A stretch of DNA of 64,000 bases, taken from contig NC_088320.1 of the NCBI RefSeq assembly GCF_910592395.1, forward strand, positions 12,522,501-12,586,500, read 5' to 3'. The notes below the pieces were generated by a model. The model saw only the letters and a program-made list of their open reading frames with translations. It searched no databases and was not told where the DNA came from. A program made the position numbers and the translations under genes. The DNA is from Lineus longissimus. Its lineage: Eukaryota; Nemertea; Pilidiophora; Heteronemertea; Lineidae. Shown here one piece after another: positions 43,751-52,730 of the stretch. Numbering within the stretch: the stretch's first letter is position 1; every line of letters begins with the position of its first letter.

Positions 43751-46651
43751 ATGGCGTCACTGTGGAACACGTTTTTGGGAAGCAGCCCTGCTGCTCGTGG
43801 TAAATCGCCCAGTGTTGACTGTACAAATGACAATTCACCCTCTGAAGTTGTTAGTATGAACATTGATATGGACTTAAATGTCTCCGCTCATACATACGTT
43901 GATAATGCCCACTCAGTCTCAAGGGCAGACGCCCGGCCGTCGCATGCTGTTGATGAGGAGGCGGATCTGTCTAGGGCTAGGCCTCCGCACCAGGTCCAGG
44001 TCCAGGAGCCTGCTGAGGAAAAGCCCAACGGCCTTGATGATGATGTCAAGGACACTATCGACCAAATCGAGAGTGTGAAAAAGGCGGAGTTGATTGCTGA
44101 TGAACCCGGTATAGCCAGGTCGTACATGGAGGTTGATGTTGATGGTGCTTGTGCAAAGAATGGTGACGACGATGCAAGAGGAGGCTGCGGTATGTTCTGG
44201 GGCCCTGCTCACCCTTGGAATGCTGCCACCGTTCTCCCAACTACCGATTTGCAGAAAGCGACAAACCAGCGTGCTGAACTGTTTGCTGCTATTGTTGCCC
44301 TTAAACACGCTCTTACATTCCCTATCATTAGACAATTAAAGATACATTCCGATTCTGAGTATCTCAAGAATGGTATGACGAAGCTCATGTCGAACTGGAA
44401 AGCGAAGGGTTGGAAAGGGAGCCGGAAAACTCCAATCGCGAACCCAGACCTCTGGATGTCACTTGATTCACTGGTGTCTAAAGATATCAAAGTTCTCTGG
44501 GCATGGAAAAAAGGTCACGCAGGAGATTCTGGAAACGAGGGAGCTGATCGTCTTGCTCGCTGTGCAACTGCAGTCAACTTCAATAAGGACAATGATGCTC
44601 AGTCGAACGTTGATTCTGTTACCAGTAGTTCCTCTCTTGGTAATCTTGGTGCTCACGTCACTTCCTGTACCCTTACTACTACTAGTGTTAGCACAGATTC
44701 ATGTAGATCGTGTGGTCGTAACGATATTTCCAATCCGATGATTCGCTGCGCTGAATGTAAACAGTGGACCCATTACTCGTGCTCTGAACTACCTCGATAT
44801 ATGCTCTTCTCTCTGCAGTCATCGCGCCGACAATTCATATGCTTGTCCTGTTCAAAAATGCCGCCTGAATTTGGTGTTGAGTTTATCACCAAGCATATTT
44901 CATCAGTCCAAACTGCTGAATGTCAGACAGACACCATCACCAATTCACTCAACCCGAACCTTTCGGGGATCCGCGACATATTTAAAGACGAGCTACATAA
45001 ACTAGAATCTGCAATTGTGGCCTCGCTAGACAAACTCTGTACCTCTGCTTCAGGTGGTAATGTTGACAATACATGTACTAGCGTCCATGTCAAAACTTTG
45101 GAGACAGCCTGCTCAAATTGCCCCATTGTTTCGAAAAAATGCGACCAGTTACAATGTGAACTAGAAAAATGCAAAGCAGAAGTTTCAAATGCTAAGAAAA
45201 AGCTGGCAGAATCCAATTTCCATTCTGAAATGGAATTAGCAAAAGCAAAGGAATCGATCTTCGTCAAACTCAAAGCTGTGCAAAATACCAATGCTAATCT
45301 TATGGATACGCATAGACATCTGCAGATGGAGGTGACCACCTTAGGCGAACGAGTCGCAGAAAAAGACAAGCTGATTGATGCTCAAAATCAGAACATTGCG
45401 CAAAGTTCCGCTGAGATTGCCGTCGCCAAAGCCGAGATCTTCTCATTCAAACAACACAACCAGAGAGCTGACGAATCCTTACAGCAGTTGGATATGTTGC
45501 AGACCCAGTTGAAAACTGTCCAAGATGACACTTCTGAACTGCTTGCCTGCTGGGGCGATTATGGTAGCCCCAGGGTGATCGAAACCCTTCAAGACCAGTT
45601 GAAAAGTTCTCAAGACGCTAATTCGCAGCTACTGACCAGCCTGAGGGAGAAGGACAAACTGATTGAATCTCTAAGTGTGTCAATAAACGAGATAAAATCA
45701 AGCGCAGTTTCTCACCCTCCAACCCCTGCAAAGAAAAAAACTGTCCTGTTACTTGGCTCTTCTCAAACGAAGAGTATCAACCCGGATTGGATATCGAAGG
45801 ACTTTCTAACAAAAAAGCCCGAACCCGCTTACACCATTGAGGATGCCACTCGTATCCTAAATGAAACCGAATCTGCACCAGACGCTCTGTTATTACACAT
45901 AATCACAAATGATGTGAAAAAGAAATCCGGTAGCGATGTGGCAAATGATGTGAAAACTTTTGTTAACGCAGTCCGCACAAAATTTCCCCCCGCCAAAGTC
46001 ATCATTTCACTGGCTCCCCCTCGTTCAGACAACTCAACCCATGAGTTACGAGGACAGGTGACAAATGCAATTCTAGCTGAACATTACGAAACGGATACAA
46101 ATGTCATCACGAGTTGCAATAAGAACCTGGGTGATTCAGAAGGCCCAATTGAGCATTTCTACGCCAGTGATCATCTTCACCTCTCTGAGGAGGGCACCAA
46201 AGTGTTGGTGTCCAACATGAAAAAATCGATCATGAAAGCACTCAATATTCGGTCTGCACCTCCGTCCTCCCCCAAGCAAACTGAGCAATCGAAGGGCAAG
46301 AGCAAGTCAGCCGAAAAATTTCTAGGCTCTCCAAAACGGCAGGAGAAACGGGAAAAGCGTAGGAAATCTGTGGTGGCAATGGTCAAGCTTGACCAAAACA
46401 AGAACACGAATGGTTCAAATAGCAGGAACTATCCCAATGAAAATGCGAACAGTTCTAGTGGTAAGAACTATGCTTATGACAATCCATACTATCCCACCAC
46501 AAGTGCCAATCATTACCGCTATAATAGTGACAGTGACAATAACAATCGTTCCCAATCGCAGTATAGCCAGTATGCCAATCAATCTGTCAGTTTCAAGCAA
46601 AACAGGAACCGTGATCACATGTACAACTACGGTCGCAATGGTAACTGGTAG
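43751..46651 (+). CDS. LINE ORF1: RNase H, PHD finger, coiled coil, SGNH-like domain
   Basis: 966 residues, starting in aaagATGGcg. Residues 125-275 are an RNase HI domain with the catalytic set D131 (VDVDGAC), E176 (NQRAEL), D201 (HSDSEYL) and D266 (NEGADRLA), plus H256. Residues 318-367 form a PHD-type zinc finger, Cys4-His-Cys3 (C318, C321, C333, C336, H341, C344, C364, C367). Residues about 400-650 are a Lys/Glu/Gln-rich coiled coil. Residues 662-830 resemble an SGNH/GDSL hydrolase: VLLLGSSQTKS (block I), HIITND (like GTND) and SDHLHLSEEG (catalytic Asp/His). The C-terminus is Asn/Ser/Tyr-rich and basic. ORF1 proteins bind the RNA and chaperone it. PHD and esterase-like domains are known in LINE ORF1s, but RNase H is normally at the end of ORF2. 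Domain calls are from motifs; activity is inferred. Confidence 0.88.
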   Translation: MASLWNTFLGSSPAARGKSPSVDCTNDNSPSEVVSMNIDMDLNVSAHTYVDNAHSVSRADARPSHAVDEEADLSRARPPHQVQVQEPAEEKPNGLDDDVKDTIDQIESVKKAELIADEPGIARSYMEVDVDGACAKNGDDDARGGCGMFWGPAHPWNAATVLPTTDLQKATNQRAELFAAIVALKHALTFPIIRQLKIHSDSEYLKNGMTKLMSNWKAKGWKGSRKTPIANPDLWMSLDSLVSKDIKVLWAWKKGHAGDSGNEGADRLARCATAVNFNKDNDAQSNVDSVTSSSSLGNLGAHVTSCTLTTTSVSTDSCRSCGRNDISNPMIRCAECKQWTHYSCSELPRYMLFSLQSSRRQFICLSCSKMPPEFGVEFITKHISSVQTAECQTDTITNSLNPNLSGIRDIFKDELHKLESAIVASLDKLCTSASGGNVDNTCTSVHVKTLETACSNCPIVSKKCDQLQCELEKCKAEVSNAKKKLAESNFHSEMELAKAKESIFVKLKAVQNTNANLMDTHRHLQMEVTTLGERVAEKDKLIDAQNQNIAQSSAEIAVAKAEIFSFKQHNQRADESLQQLDMLQTQLKTVQDDTSELLACWGDYGSPRVIETLQDQLKSSQDANSQLLTSLREKDKLIESLSVSINEIKSSAVSHPPTPAKKKTVLLLGSSQTKSINPDWISKDFLTKKPEPAYTIEDATRILNETESAPDALLLHIITNDVKKKSGSDVANDVKTFVNAVRTKFPPAKVIISLAPPRSDNSTHELRGQVTNAILAEHYETDTNVITSCNKNLGDSEGPIEHFYASDHLHLSEEGTKVLVSNMKKSIMKALNIRSAPPSSPKQTEQSKGKSKSAEKFLGSPKRQEKREKRRKSVVAMVKLDQNKNTNGSNSRNYPNENANSSSGKNYAYDNPYYPTTSANHYRYNSDSDNNNRSQSQYSQYANQSVSFKQNRNRDHMYNYGRNGNW

Positions 46652-47225
46652 TGCAGTATGACTCGCTTTTACCTGATACTACATGTATTTGGTGGTAGAC
46701 TTCAGTATATCTAAACCAAGTAGTGGGTTTTGTATGCAAGCTACTCGATTGATGCATTTTATTATTAATACTTGGTATTACTTTTATGTACACATTTATT
46801 AGTAGTTTTATCAAATTTTTACCCTGTCAATTTGTAGTATACAGGCCTCCTCTCCTGACTTAGCTGATAGCATAGTTGTAGAACTATACATCAATCAACC
46901 CCACAGAGTTCATAAACTACATGTATGTAGCAGTTCAACTATCAAGGCCTTACTGTTGATGTCACCTTGGTGCCCTGTATACTACCATGTTCATGTACTT
47001 AAAATATTTTTAGGCATGTGTTTATTTGTATTTCATAACTCGGGGATCATATTATATATGTGAGTGTTTTTATTCAAGCCCTCGGGCGGTGTGTTTAGAA
47101 AAACAACAGCACAAAATTGGTGCTCAAGCCCTCAGGCGGTGTGGTTTTCTTTTAAAAATTTTAATTGGTATTTTAAGTAGTGCTTCTTGTGTTTATATTC
47201 GGATACCTTGAAATACATGTAACTT
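46652..47225 (+). other. LINE ORF1-ORF2 spacer
   Basis: A 574-bp non-coding spacer. It has two copies of a short motif, tcaagccctcgggcggtgtg (about 47075) and tcaagccctcaggcggtgtg (about 47123). This is long for a LINE spacer and may bear on how ORF2 is translated; nothing else is recognised. Confidence 0.6.
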
Positions 47226-50200
47226 ATGGTTTTAAACCAGAAATCGATCTCTAAAGTCTCTACTAAACGGGGTCTTTCCATTGGATGCTGGAATGTCAAT
47301 GGCCTACAATCTAAGAATTATGATAAATTGAAGGACCCCTCATTCTTAAAAACCTTTACTAGCGTTGACATCTGTGGTCTTCTCGAGACTCACACAAACT
47401 CTGAATCAGCTGTTGACTTGCCTGGCTATATTCACCAGCATGTCTTTAGGAAAAGGGCTGCAAAAGCCACCAGAGATCATGGTGGAATAATTGTTTATGT
47501 TAGGAATGGATGTCAAAACGGTGTCACCTTTTTGAAAAACACGAATCCAAACTTTCAATGGGTCCTCCTTGACAAAAGGTTTTTCAATTTGGGAGAGGAC
47601 ACTTTTGTCTGCTTCATTCATAACCCTCCTGCATCAACTTCATACTCACTTGGGTTAAATTACGATATATTACAGCTCATTCAAAACGATTGCTGTAGTT
47701 TTTCCAAAAGAGGACACATTCTGTTGAAAGGTGATATCAATGCACGAACAAATATTGAACTTGATTTTATATTGGATGATGATCTGGCTCATGTCCCAGT
47801 TGATGATCTAAATTATGTGGCTGACAATGCTGATTTACCAAAACGGTGGTCAGAGGACTTACACAAGTCCTGTAGTAGGGGTAAACTTCTATTGGACTTC
47901 TGTATTTCCTCGCAACTTAGGATTCTTAATGGCCGAACTCTTGGAGACTATCAGGGTAAATTCACCTATCATGGCCCCTTGGGCAGTAGTGTTATTGATT
48001 ATGCCATTTGTTCTGAGGAGTTGCTGCAGTCTGTTCTATATTTTTCAGTAATGGACTTTTCAAGTGTCAATTCTGATCATTGTATGATTGTTTCAAGAAT
48101 CGTTGCTAACTGGTCAGTGGAGCTCCCTGTAGACTCTGTGAAAACTTATAAATCTGCAAAACCCGGGTTCAAGTTTAGTAATGCTTGTATTGCAAATTAC
48201 GCATCGCATTTCAATCACCCCTTAATAAAAGACAAAATTCAAAACTTTTTGAGCTCTGATCAGAGTTCTGATTGCTCTGCTGACCAGGTGGAGTCCCTCG
48301 CTTCGCAAACTAGTGATATCTTGATAAAAACAGCCGACCTGTGTTTGAAAAGGAAAGGGTCTTCATCTGGTAAAAAGCAAGGTAAATCTTGGTACAATGC
48401 TTCTTTAATGGTGCAGAGGGAACGTATTGACGAGCTAAGCTCCGCGTTTGCCCTCTCTCCAAAAAACCATAGGTTGCGCTGCTTATTGTTTAAATCTATG
48501 AGAGACTACAAAACAGCTATCAAAAAACAAAAACGGTCTCACTACAATAAACTTATGTCGCAACTTGATAACCTATTTGAAAATAACCCTTCTCAGTATT
48601 GGGGTCTTCTTAATAAACTGAAGGGCGAAAGTGAGAATGGCGGGGAAGGCAAAAATAAAATGTCAAAAATTCCTCTAAATGAATGGGAAGATTATCTCCG
48701 TAAATTGAATGAAGTACCAGCTGACCTTATTAATCTAAATAAGTCCTTAGCTGACAAACTATCACTTCTCAAGTCGAATCCTGATACTGGAAGTGATATT
48801 CTGGACAAGGAAATCGGCACTGATGAAATTCTGTCCTGCCTAAAGTCTCTCAAAAACAATAAAGCTCACGGTCTGGACTGTATCTCCAACGAAATGCTAA
48901 AGCATAGCGCGACAAACATGTTACCTTGCTATCAGAAAATCTTTAACTTAGTTTTCTCTAGCTCTCACTACCCAAAACAATGGGGTGAAGGATATATTAC
49001 TGCAATTCATAAGAGTGGAAGTGTAGTAGACCCCTCTAATTTTAGAGGGATTACTGTTATGAATACCTTAGGAAAAATGTATAACACCATATTAAATAAT
49101 AGGCTAACAGAATTCTTGTCTGTAAATAGAATTATAAACCCAGCTCAAATTGGCTTCTCCAAGAAGTCGCGTACTTCTGACCATATGTTTGTGTTAAAAA
49201 CCCTGATTGAGAAGTATACTAATTCTAACAAGGGTAAACTATACACCTGTTTCGTCGATTTTAAACAAGCTTTTGACTCTGTTCTCCATCCGGCACTTTT
49301 CTTAAAACTAAAGCAAAGTGGGGTAAATGGTAAATTTTATGATAGCATAAAATCAATGTATAAAAAAGTCAATCTGTGTGCCAAATCCTCAAACAAGTTA
49401 TCTAACTCTTTCCCTTCTGCTATAGGGGTACACCAAGGAGATGTCCTTAGTCCAAATCTTTTTAAGATTTTCATAAATGACCTAGAAAGTCTACTTGATG
49501 ACTCTAGTGATCCTGTCTCCTTAAAAGATCTCAAGCTGCACTGCCTTATGTATGCTGACGATATTGTTATACTCTCAGAAACTGCCAGCGGTCTCCAAAA
49601 AGCTTTGAATGGCTTGAATAATTTCTGCTCCTCTTGGGGTATGACTATAAATGTTAAGAAGACAAAAGTTCTCATATTTAATAAGGCAGGAAGAATTGAT
49701 AAATCTGTCTTCATGATTGGTCAACACCAGCTGGAAAATGTTGGTAAATACAAATATCTTGGTATTACTTTTCAAGCCTCCGGCGTTTTTGCTGAGGCAA
49801 AGCGTGATCTTCATAACAAAGCCCTTAAAGCTTTTTTTAAATTAAGGCGTATCTTTAGCTCTCAGCTTCCAAATGTCTCAACCTTACTCCATATATTTGA
49901 CCACACTATACAGCCAATACTTTTATATGGCAGTGATATTTGGGGATGTTTTAACCCTATGTCCTCAAAAGTTAAAAGAGAGAGAGAATTTAAGATTGAT
50001 AAGGGATTCGAAAATCTCCCCTGTGAGAACCTTCACATGAAGTTCTGTAAATATGTACTGGGTGTTAACACAAATGCCACAAATCTGGCCGTGTATGGCG
50101 AGTTGGGCAGACATCCACTGTATTTAATGATAGCCAAATCTATGTTCTCTTTCTGGCTAAGGCTTGAATCCTTGTCTCTCAACACAGTGGATGGGGAAAT

Positions 50201-50831
50201 TAGTTCGAAGTCTATTTTAACCAGTGCCTTACAAGTTAGTAAGGATCTAGACAACAAAGGAAAACAGTCTTGGTTTTCTTGTATAAAATTTATCTGTGGT
50301 TGTCTGAATCTGGATGCAAACAATGCTGAAAGTGTTTCAACCTCCAGTCTTGTTCATAAATTAGGTGAAGAATTTTACAGAAAGTGGAAGCTAGAAATTT
50401 GGGATGATTCTCGGAATCCAAATGCTAAAAACAAATTACGCACTTATAGGTCCTTCAAAACGCAACTCTGCTGTGAGAAATATCTGACTTCAATTTCAAG
50501 TTTTTCTTTAAGAAGATCCCTTTGTTGTTTCCGCATTAGCTGTCACGATCTAGCCATTGAAAGAGGTAGATACAAAAAACTTAAAGTTGAAGAGAGGGTG
50601 TGTTCTTGTGATGGGACTTCAATAGAAGACGAGGTTCACTTTCTAACTGCCTGCCCAAAATATGATGCTTCAAGGAACGATTTTTTCTCAGTTATCAATG
50701 AGAACAACATCAACTTTTCAGGTCTCTCACCAGGAAATAAGTTTATCTGGCTTCTTTCAAATGAGGACCCTGGAATTTGTCAGAAGCTATCATCATTTTT
50801 ACAGAAATGCTTTTCTGATCGCATAAAATAA
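47226..50831 (+). CDS. LINE ORF2: AP-endonuclease and reverse transcriptase
   Basis: 1201 residues. Residues 17-290 form an apurinic-endonuclease-like domain that nicks target DNA: N24 (CWNVNGL), E55 (LLETHT), D170/N172 (KGDINA), D258 (SSVIDYA), D284/H285 (NSDH). Residues about 530-860 form the reverse transcriptase: HKSGSVVDPSNFRGI, motif A FVDFKQAFD (D678), GVHQGDVLSPNLFKIFINDL, the catalytic YADD at 776-779, then WGMTINVKKTKV. Near the end lies a Cys/His zinc-binding motif (CSCDGTSIEDEVHFLTACP). The RT style (VDFxxAFDSV, GVxQGDxLSPxLF) is that of a broad LINE group in aquatic invertebrates. No RNase H follows the RT, which fits its presence in ORF1. No stop or frameshift. ATG choice: the first in frame, 574 bp after ORF1. 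Confidence 0.93.
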   Translation: MVLNQKSISKVSTKRGLSIGCWNVNGLQSKNYDKLKDPSFLKTFTSVDICGLLETHTNSESAVDLPGYIHQHVFRKRAAKATRDHGGIIVYVRNGCQNGVTFLKNTNPNFQWVLLDKRFFNLGEDTFVCFIHNPPASTSYSLGLNYDILQLIQNDCCSFSKRGHILLKGDINARTNIELDFILDDDLAHVPVDDLNYVADNADLPKRWSEDLHKSCSRGKLLLDFCISSQLRILNGRTLGDYQGKFTYHGPLGSSVIDYAICSEELLQSVLYFSVMDFSSVNSDHCMIVSRIVANWSVELPVDSVKTYKSAKPGFKFSNACIANYASHFNHPLIKDKIQNFLSSDQSSDCSADQVESLASQTSDILIKTADLCLKRKGSSSGKKQGKSWYNASLMVQRERIDELSSAFALSPKNHRLRCLLFKSMRDYKTAIKKQKRSHYNKLMSQLDNLFENNPSQYWGLLNKLKGESENGGEGKNKMSKIPLNEWEDYLRKLNEVPADLINLNKSLADKLSLLKSNPDTGSDILDKEIGTDEILSCLKSLKNNKAHGLDCISNEMLKHSATNMLPCYQKIFNLVFSSSHYPKQWGEGYITAIHKSGSVVDPSNFRGITVMNTLGKMYNTILNNRLTEFLSVNRIINPAQIGFSKKSRTSDHMFVLKTLIEKYTNSNKGKLYTCFVDFKQAFDSVLHPALFLKLKQSGVNGKFYDSIKSMYKKVNLCAKSSNKLSNSFPSAIGVHQGDVLSPNLFKIFINDLESLLDDSSDPVSLKDLKLHCLMYADDIVILSETASGLQKALNGLNNFCSSWGMTINVKKTKVLIFNKAGRIDKSVFMIGQHQLENVGKYKYLGITFQASGVFAEAKRDLHNKALKAFFKLRRIFSSQLPNVSTLLHIFDHTIQPILLYGSDIWGCFNPMSSKVKREREFKIDKGFENLPCENLHMKFCKYVLGVNTNATNLAVYGELGRHPLYLMIAKSMFSFWLRLESLSLNTVDGEISSKSILTSALQVSKDLDNKGKQSWFSCIKFICGCLNLDANNAESVSTSSLVHKLGEEFYRKWKLEIWDDSRNPNAKNKLRTYRSFKTQLCCEKYLTSISSFSLRRSLCCFRISCHDLAIERGRYKKLKVEERVCSCDGTSIEDEVHFLTACPKYDASRNDFFSVINENNINFSGLSPGNKFIWLLSNEDPGICQKLSSFLQKCFSDRIK

Positions 50832-51029
50832 GGACCTCCTCTCTCCCACCTACTAGTATCTACTCCAGGTTTGACCCCGGTAGTAGACTTTATATTGTTA
50901 CTTTTGTCATGTATCCTTTGTATGTCTTATGTACTTTCAATCAAAATCATTGTATTTCTATTGTACCATGTGTACCTTTGCCCTCCGGGCCTTTTGATTA
51001 ATAAACTAATTTGAATTTGATTTGAATTT
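50832..51029 (+). other. LINE 3'UTR and tail
   Basis: 198 bp from the ORF2 stop to the target duplication. It carries taataaactaatttg (poly(A)-signal-like ataaac) and ends with the repeated ttgaattt motif. The end is set by the adjoining target duplication. Confidence 0.7.
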
Positions 51030-51117
51030 GTACCAGCATCGAAAGTTCATGTTCTAGTTCTGCATTGTCTATTGCAATAATTTCTATTTCCAAGTTTACT
51101 GGAGGCTCTTCAATGTG

Positions 51118-51423
51118 CTGAAAGATCAAAAGGGGTACGGTTTATAAGGTTTATTCAAAAGAGAAGTGGTGCACAAGTCAAAATACAAAACTGGGGTTAT
51201 AATGGCCATCCTGTAAAGATGGATTAGATGTGTTGTTTTCTGCACAATGCTGGAGTACATTGTTGATTGGGCATCATGGCAGCAGTGAAGGTATTTGGAT
51301 GGTGATGATGTTCTATGATTTCATTTCCTTGCATTTGAACTGGTTGATGTAGTAGATAGTATTACAATCATGTGTTGCTAAACTGATTTCTATGAAACTG
51401 GAGGAGTCAGTCATCTAACTTAC
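51118..51423 (-). other. RPA-like gene intron 2
   Basis: GT-AG intron between RPA-like exons 2 and 3 (gtaagttag...tgatctttcag), 306 bp, with no ORF. Confidence 0.7.
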
Positions 51424-51645
51424 CTTGATGGCAGTAGCATCAGTCGAATTCAAGTTTGCCTGAGATTGGAACGAGTTTACATACATGTTGCTAATTTGTA
51501 TGTAATCACCAGCCTTGAGGTCATTTTCAGCACAATCTCGCCAGAGCGAGCATTTGATCTGTCCTGTACTGTCACGGAGTTGCAAATCTTGGATCTTCAC
51601 TTTATGTGGTGAATTCTTTAAAGTTACGTTTCTGGAGGCATCAAG

Positions 51646-52124
51646 CTGAAAGTTGGAATGTATAATGGGTTAGTATGGGGAATAACAGTGCCTGTACATG
51701 TATGGGGGTTGAACAGGGAATATTTGACAGGACAGAATTTGTAGATACATGTATGTTGCATGTAATTCCATATGATTCTATAGGATTCCATATCATGGCA
51801 ATATGGAATGTTGAAGTGAAACTGAGGAGTACAGATACAGAGTGAGCAGTGGGCGACATTCTGATTCAGTGCTGACATTCAGTGCTGTTTATGTAATGTG
51901 CATGCGTTGTAACTGATTAGCCAATATCTTGTATAATATTGAGATAGACAGGGTTGTCTTTGCTAGGGCAAGGCAATTAACAATCTCTTTGGTCATTCTC
52001 GGCATGCATGGGTTCCAAGCTTCCTCTGAATTATATGGTTATTTTTGAAAAGAAGGGTAATGGCTCCCGTTTCAAAATGTAACAATTTAGAGAGGATTCC
52101 TCATTCCATGGTGTTGTAACATAC
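51646..52124 (-). other. RPA-like gene intron 1
   Basis: GT-AG intron between RPA-like exons 1 and 2 (gtatgtt...caactttcag). It contains short repeats of the type atgtatgttgcatgtaattccatatgattcc. No coding region. Confidence 0.7.
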
Positions 52125-52730
52125 CTGAATGATGGTCCCTGAAACAGTCACCCTAGATTTGATTGGCGAAGATGCTGCATTTGAAATGGACGTAGTAGGA
52201 ACCGGTTTCGGATCCACAAGTTCCCTGGCTTCCTCCTGGAGGGGTGCTGGTACGAAGAAATCCGCCGTTGGAAAGATCTTAGTGGTACTATTCGTTGTGA
52301 TATGCGTGGTATGTTTAGGCGTATAAGACGTCATTAGATAGTGATGAGCAGGTTTAAGTTTGGCCAAGAGATGCTTGTCGTAAATGTACAGTTTAGTACA
52401 GGCTTCCCTGTCCACAATGGCGACTGGCCACATTTCTGTGTTGTTGCCTTGTTTGTTTTCGAACGTTTTCTTGTTGCCAATGGTTACTAGCTTAAATCTG
52501 AGGGGAGCCTTTACGATGGTGCCATGGCCGCCGGCTTTCATAAGTTTTTTGATGTCCATTTTCAATCTGAAAGTATAGAGGTAGGAGATTTTATTAGGTT
52601 GGTAGATTTGTGTCTTTTTGCAGGCTATTGTCGCATACAATCTTATACAAATGGGATATAATCTATAAAGTGGAAGGGACTCAACTGCTGTAGGTGTATG
52701 TTCTGGAATGGAAAGAAGATGATTTAGTCA

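Larger units (their letters stand above)
43486..51029 (+). mobile_element. full-length two-ORF non-LTR retrotransposon (LINE), 7.5 kb
   Basis: It is bounded by a 10-bp target duplication, gtaccatcat (43476-43485) and gtaccagcat (51030-51039), with one mismatch. The 5'UTR is 43486-43750. ORF1 (43751-46651) and ORF2 (47226-50831) are separated by 574 bp. The 3' end has a short repeated tail, aatttgaatttgatttgaatttg, instead of poly(A). Both ORFs are open, with all key catalytic residues. The mismatch in the duplication suggests some age or a substitution since insertion. Clade assignment was not possible by eye. Confidence 0.9.
43354..52559 (-). pseudogene. RPA-like OB-fold ssDNA-binding protein of the Helentron, broken by a LINE
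   Basis: Exon 1 is 52125-52559 (145 codons, phase 0, donor ttcag|gtatgt). Exon 2 is 51424-51645 (74 codons, phase 0, donor aag|gtaagt). Exon 3 is 51030-51117 continued at 43354-43475. About 288 residues in all. Exon 2 carries the OB-fold signature VKIQDLQLRDSTGQIKCSLW, as in RPA1. Exon 1 starts MDIKKLMKAGG and contains a first OB-like stretch (FKLVTIGNKKTF, WPVAIVDREACTKLYIYD) and then a Pro/Ser linker. RPA coats single-stranded DNA, and several Helitron groups encode a copy. The upstream acceptor is at 52566. The LINE enters exon 3 after the codons for SMLV; the other side resumes in frame with PKELFLNTLHCATIDEAHD. The copy is inactive as it stands but otherwise shows no stop or frameshift. 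Confidence 0.82.
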
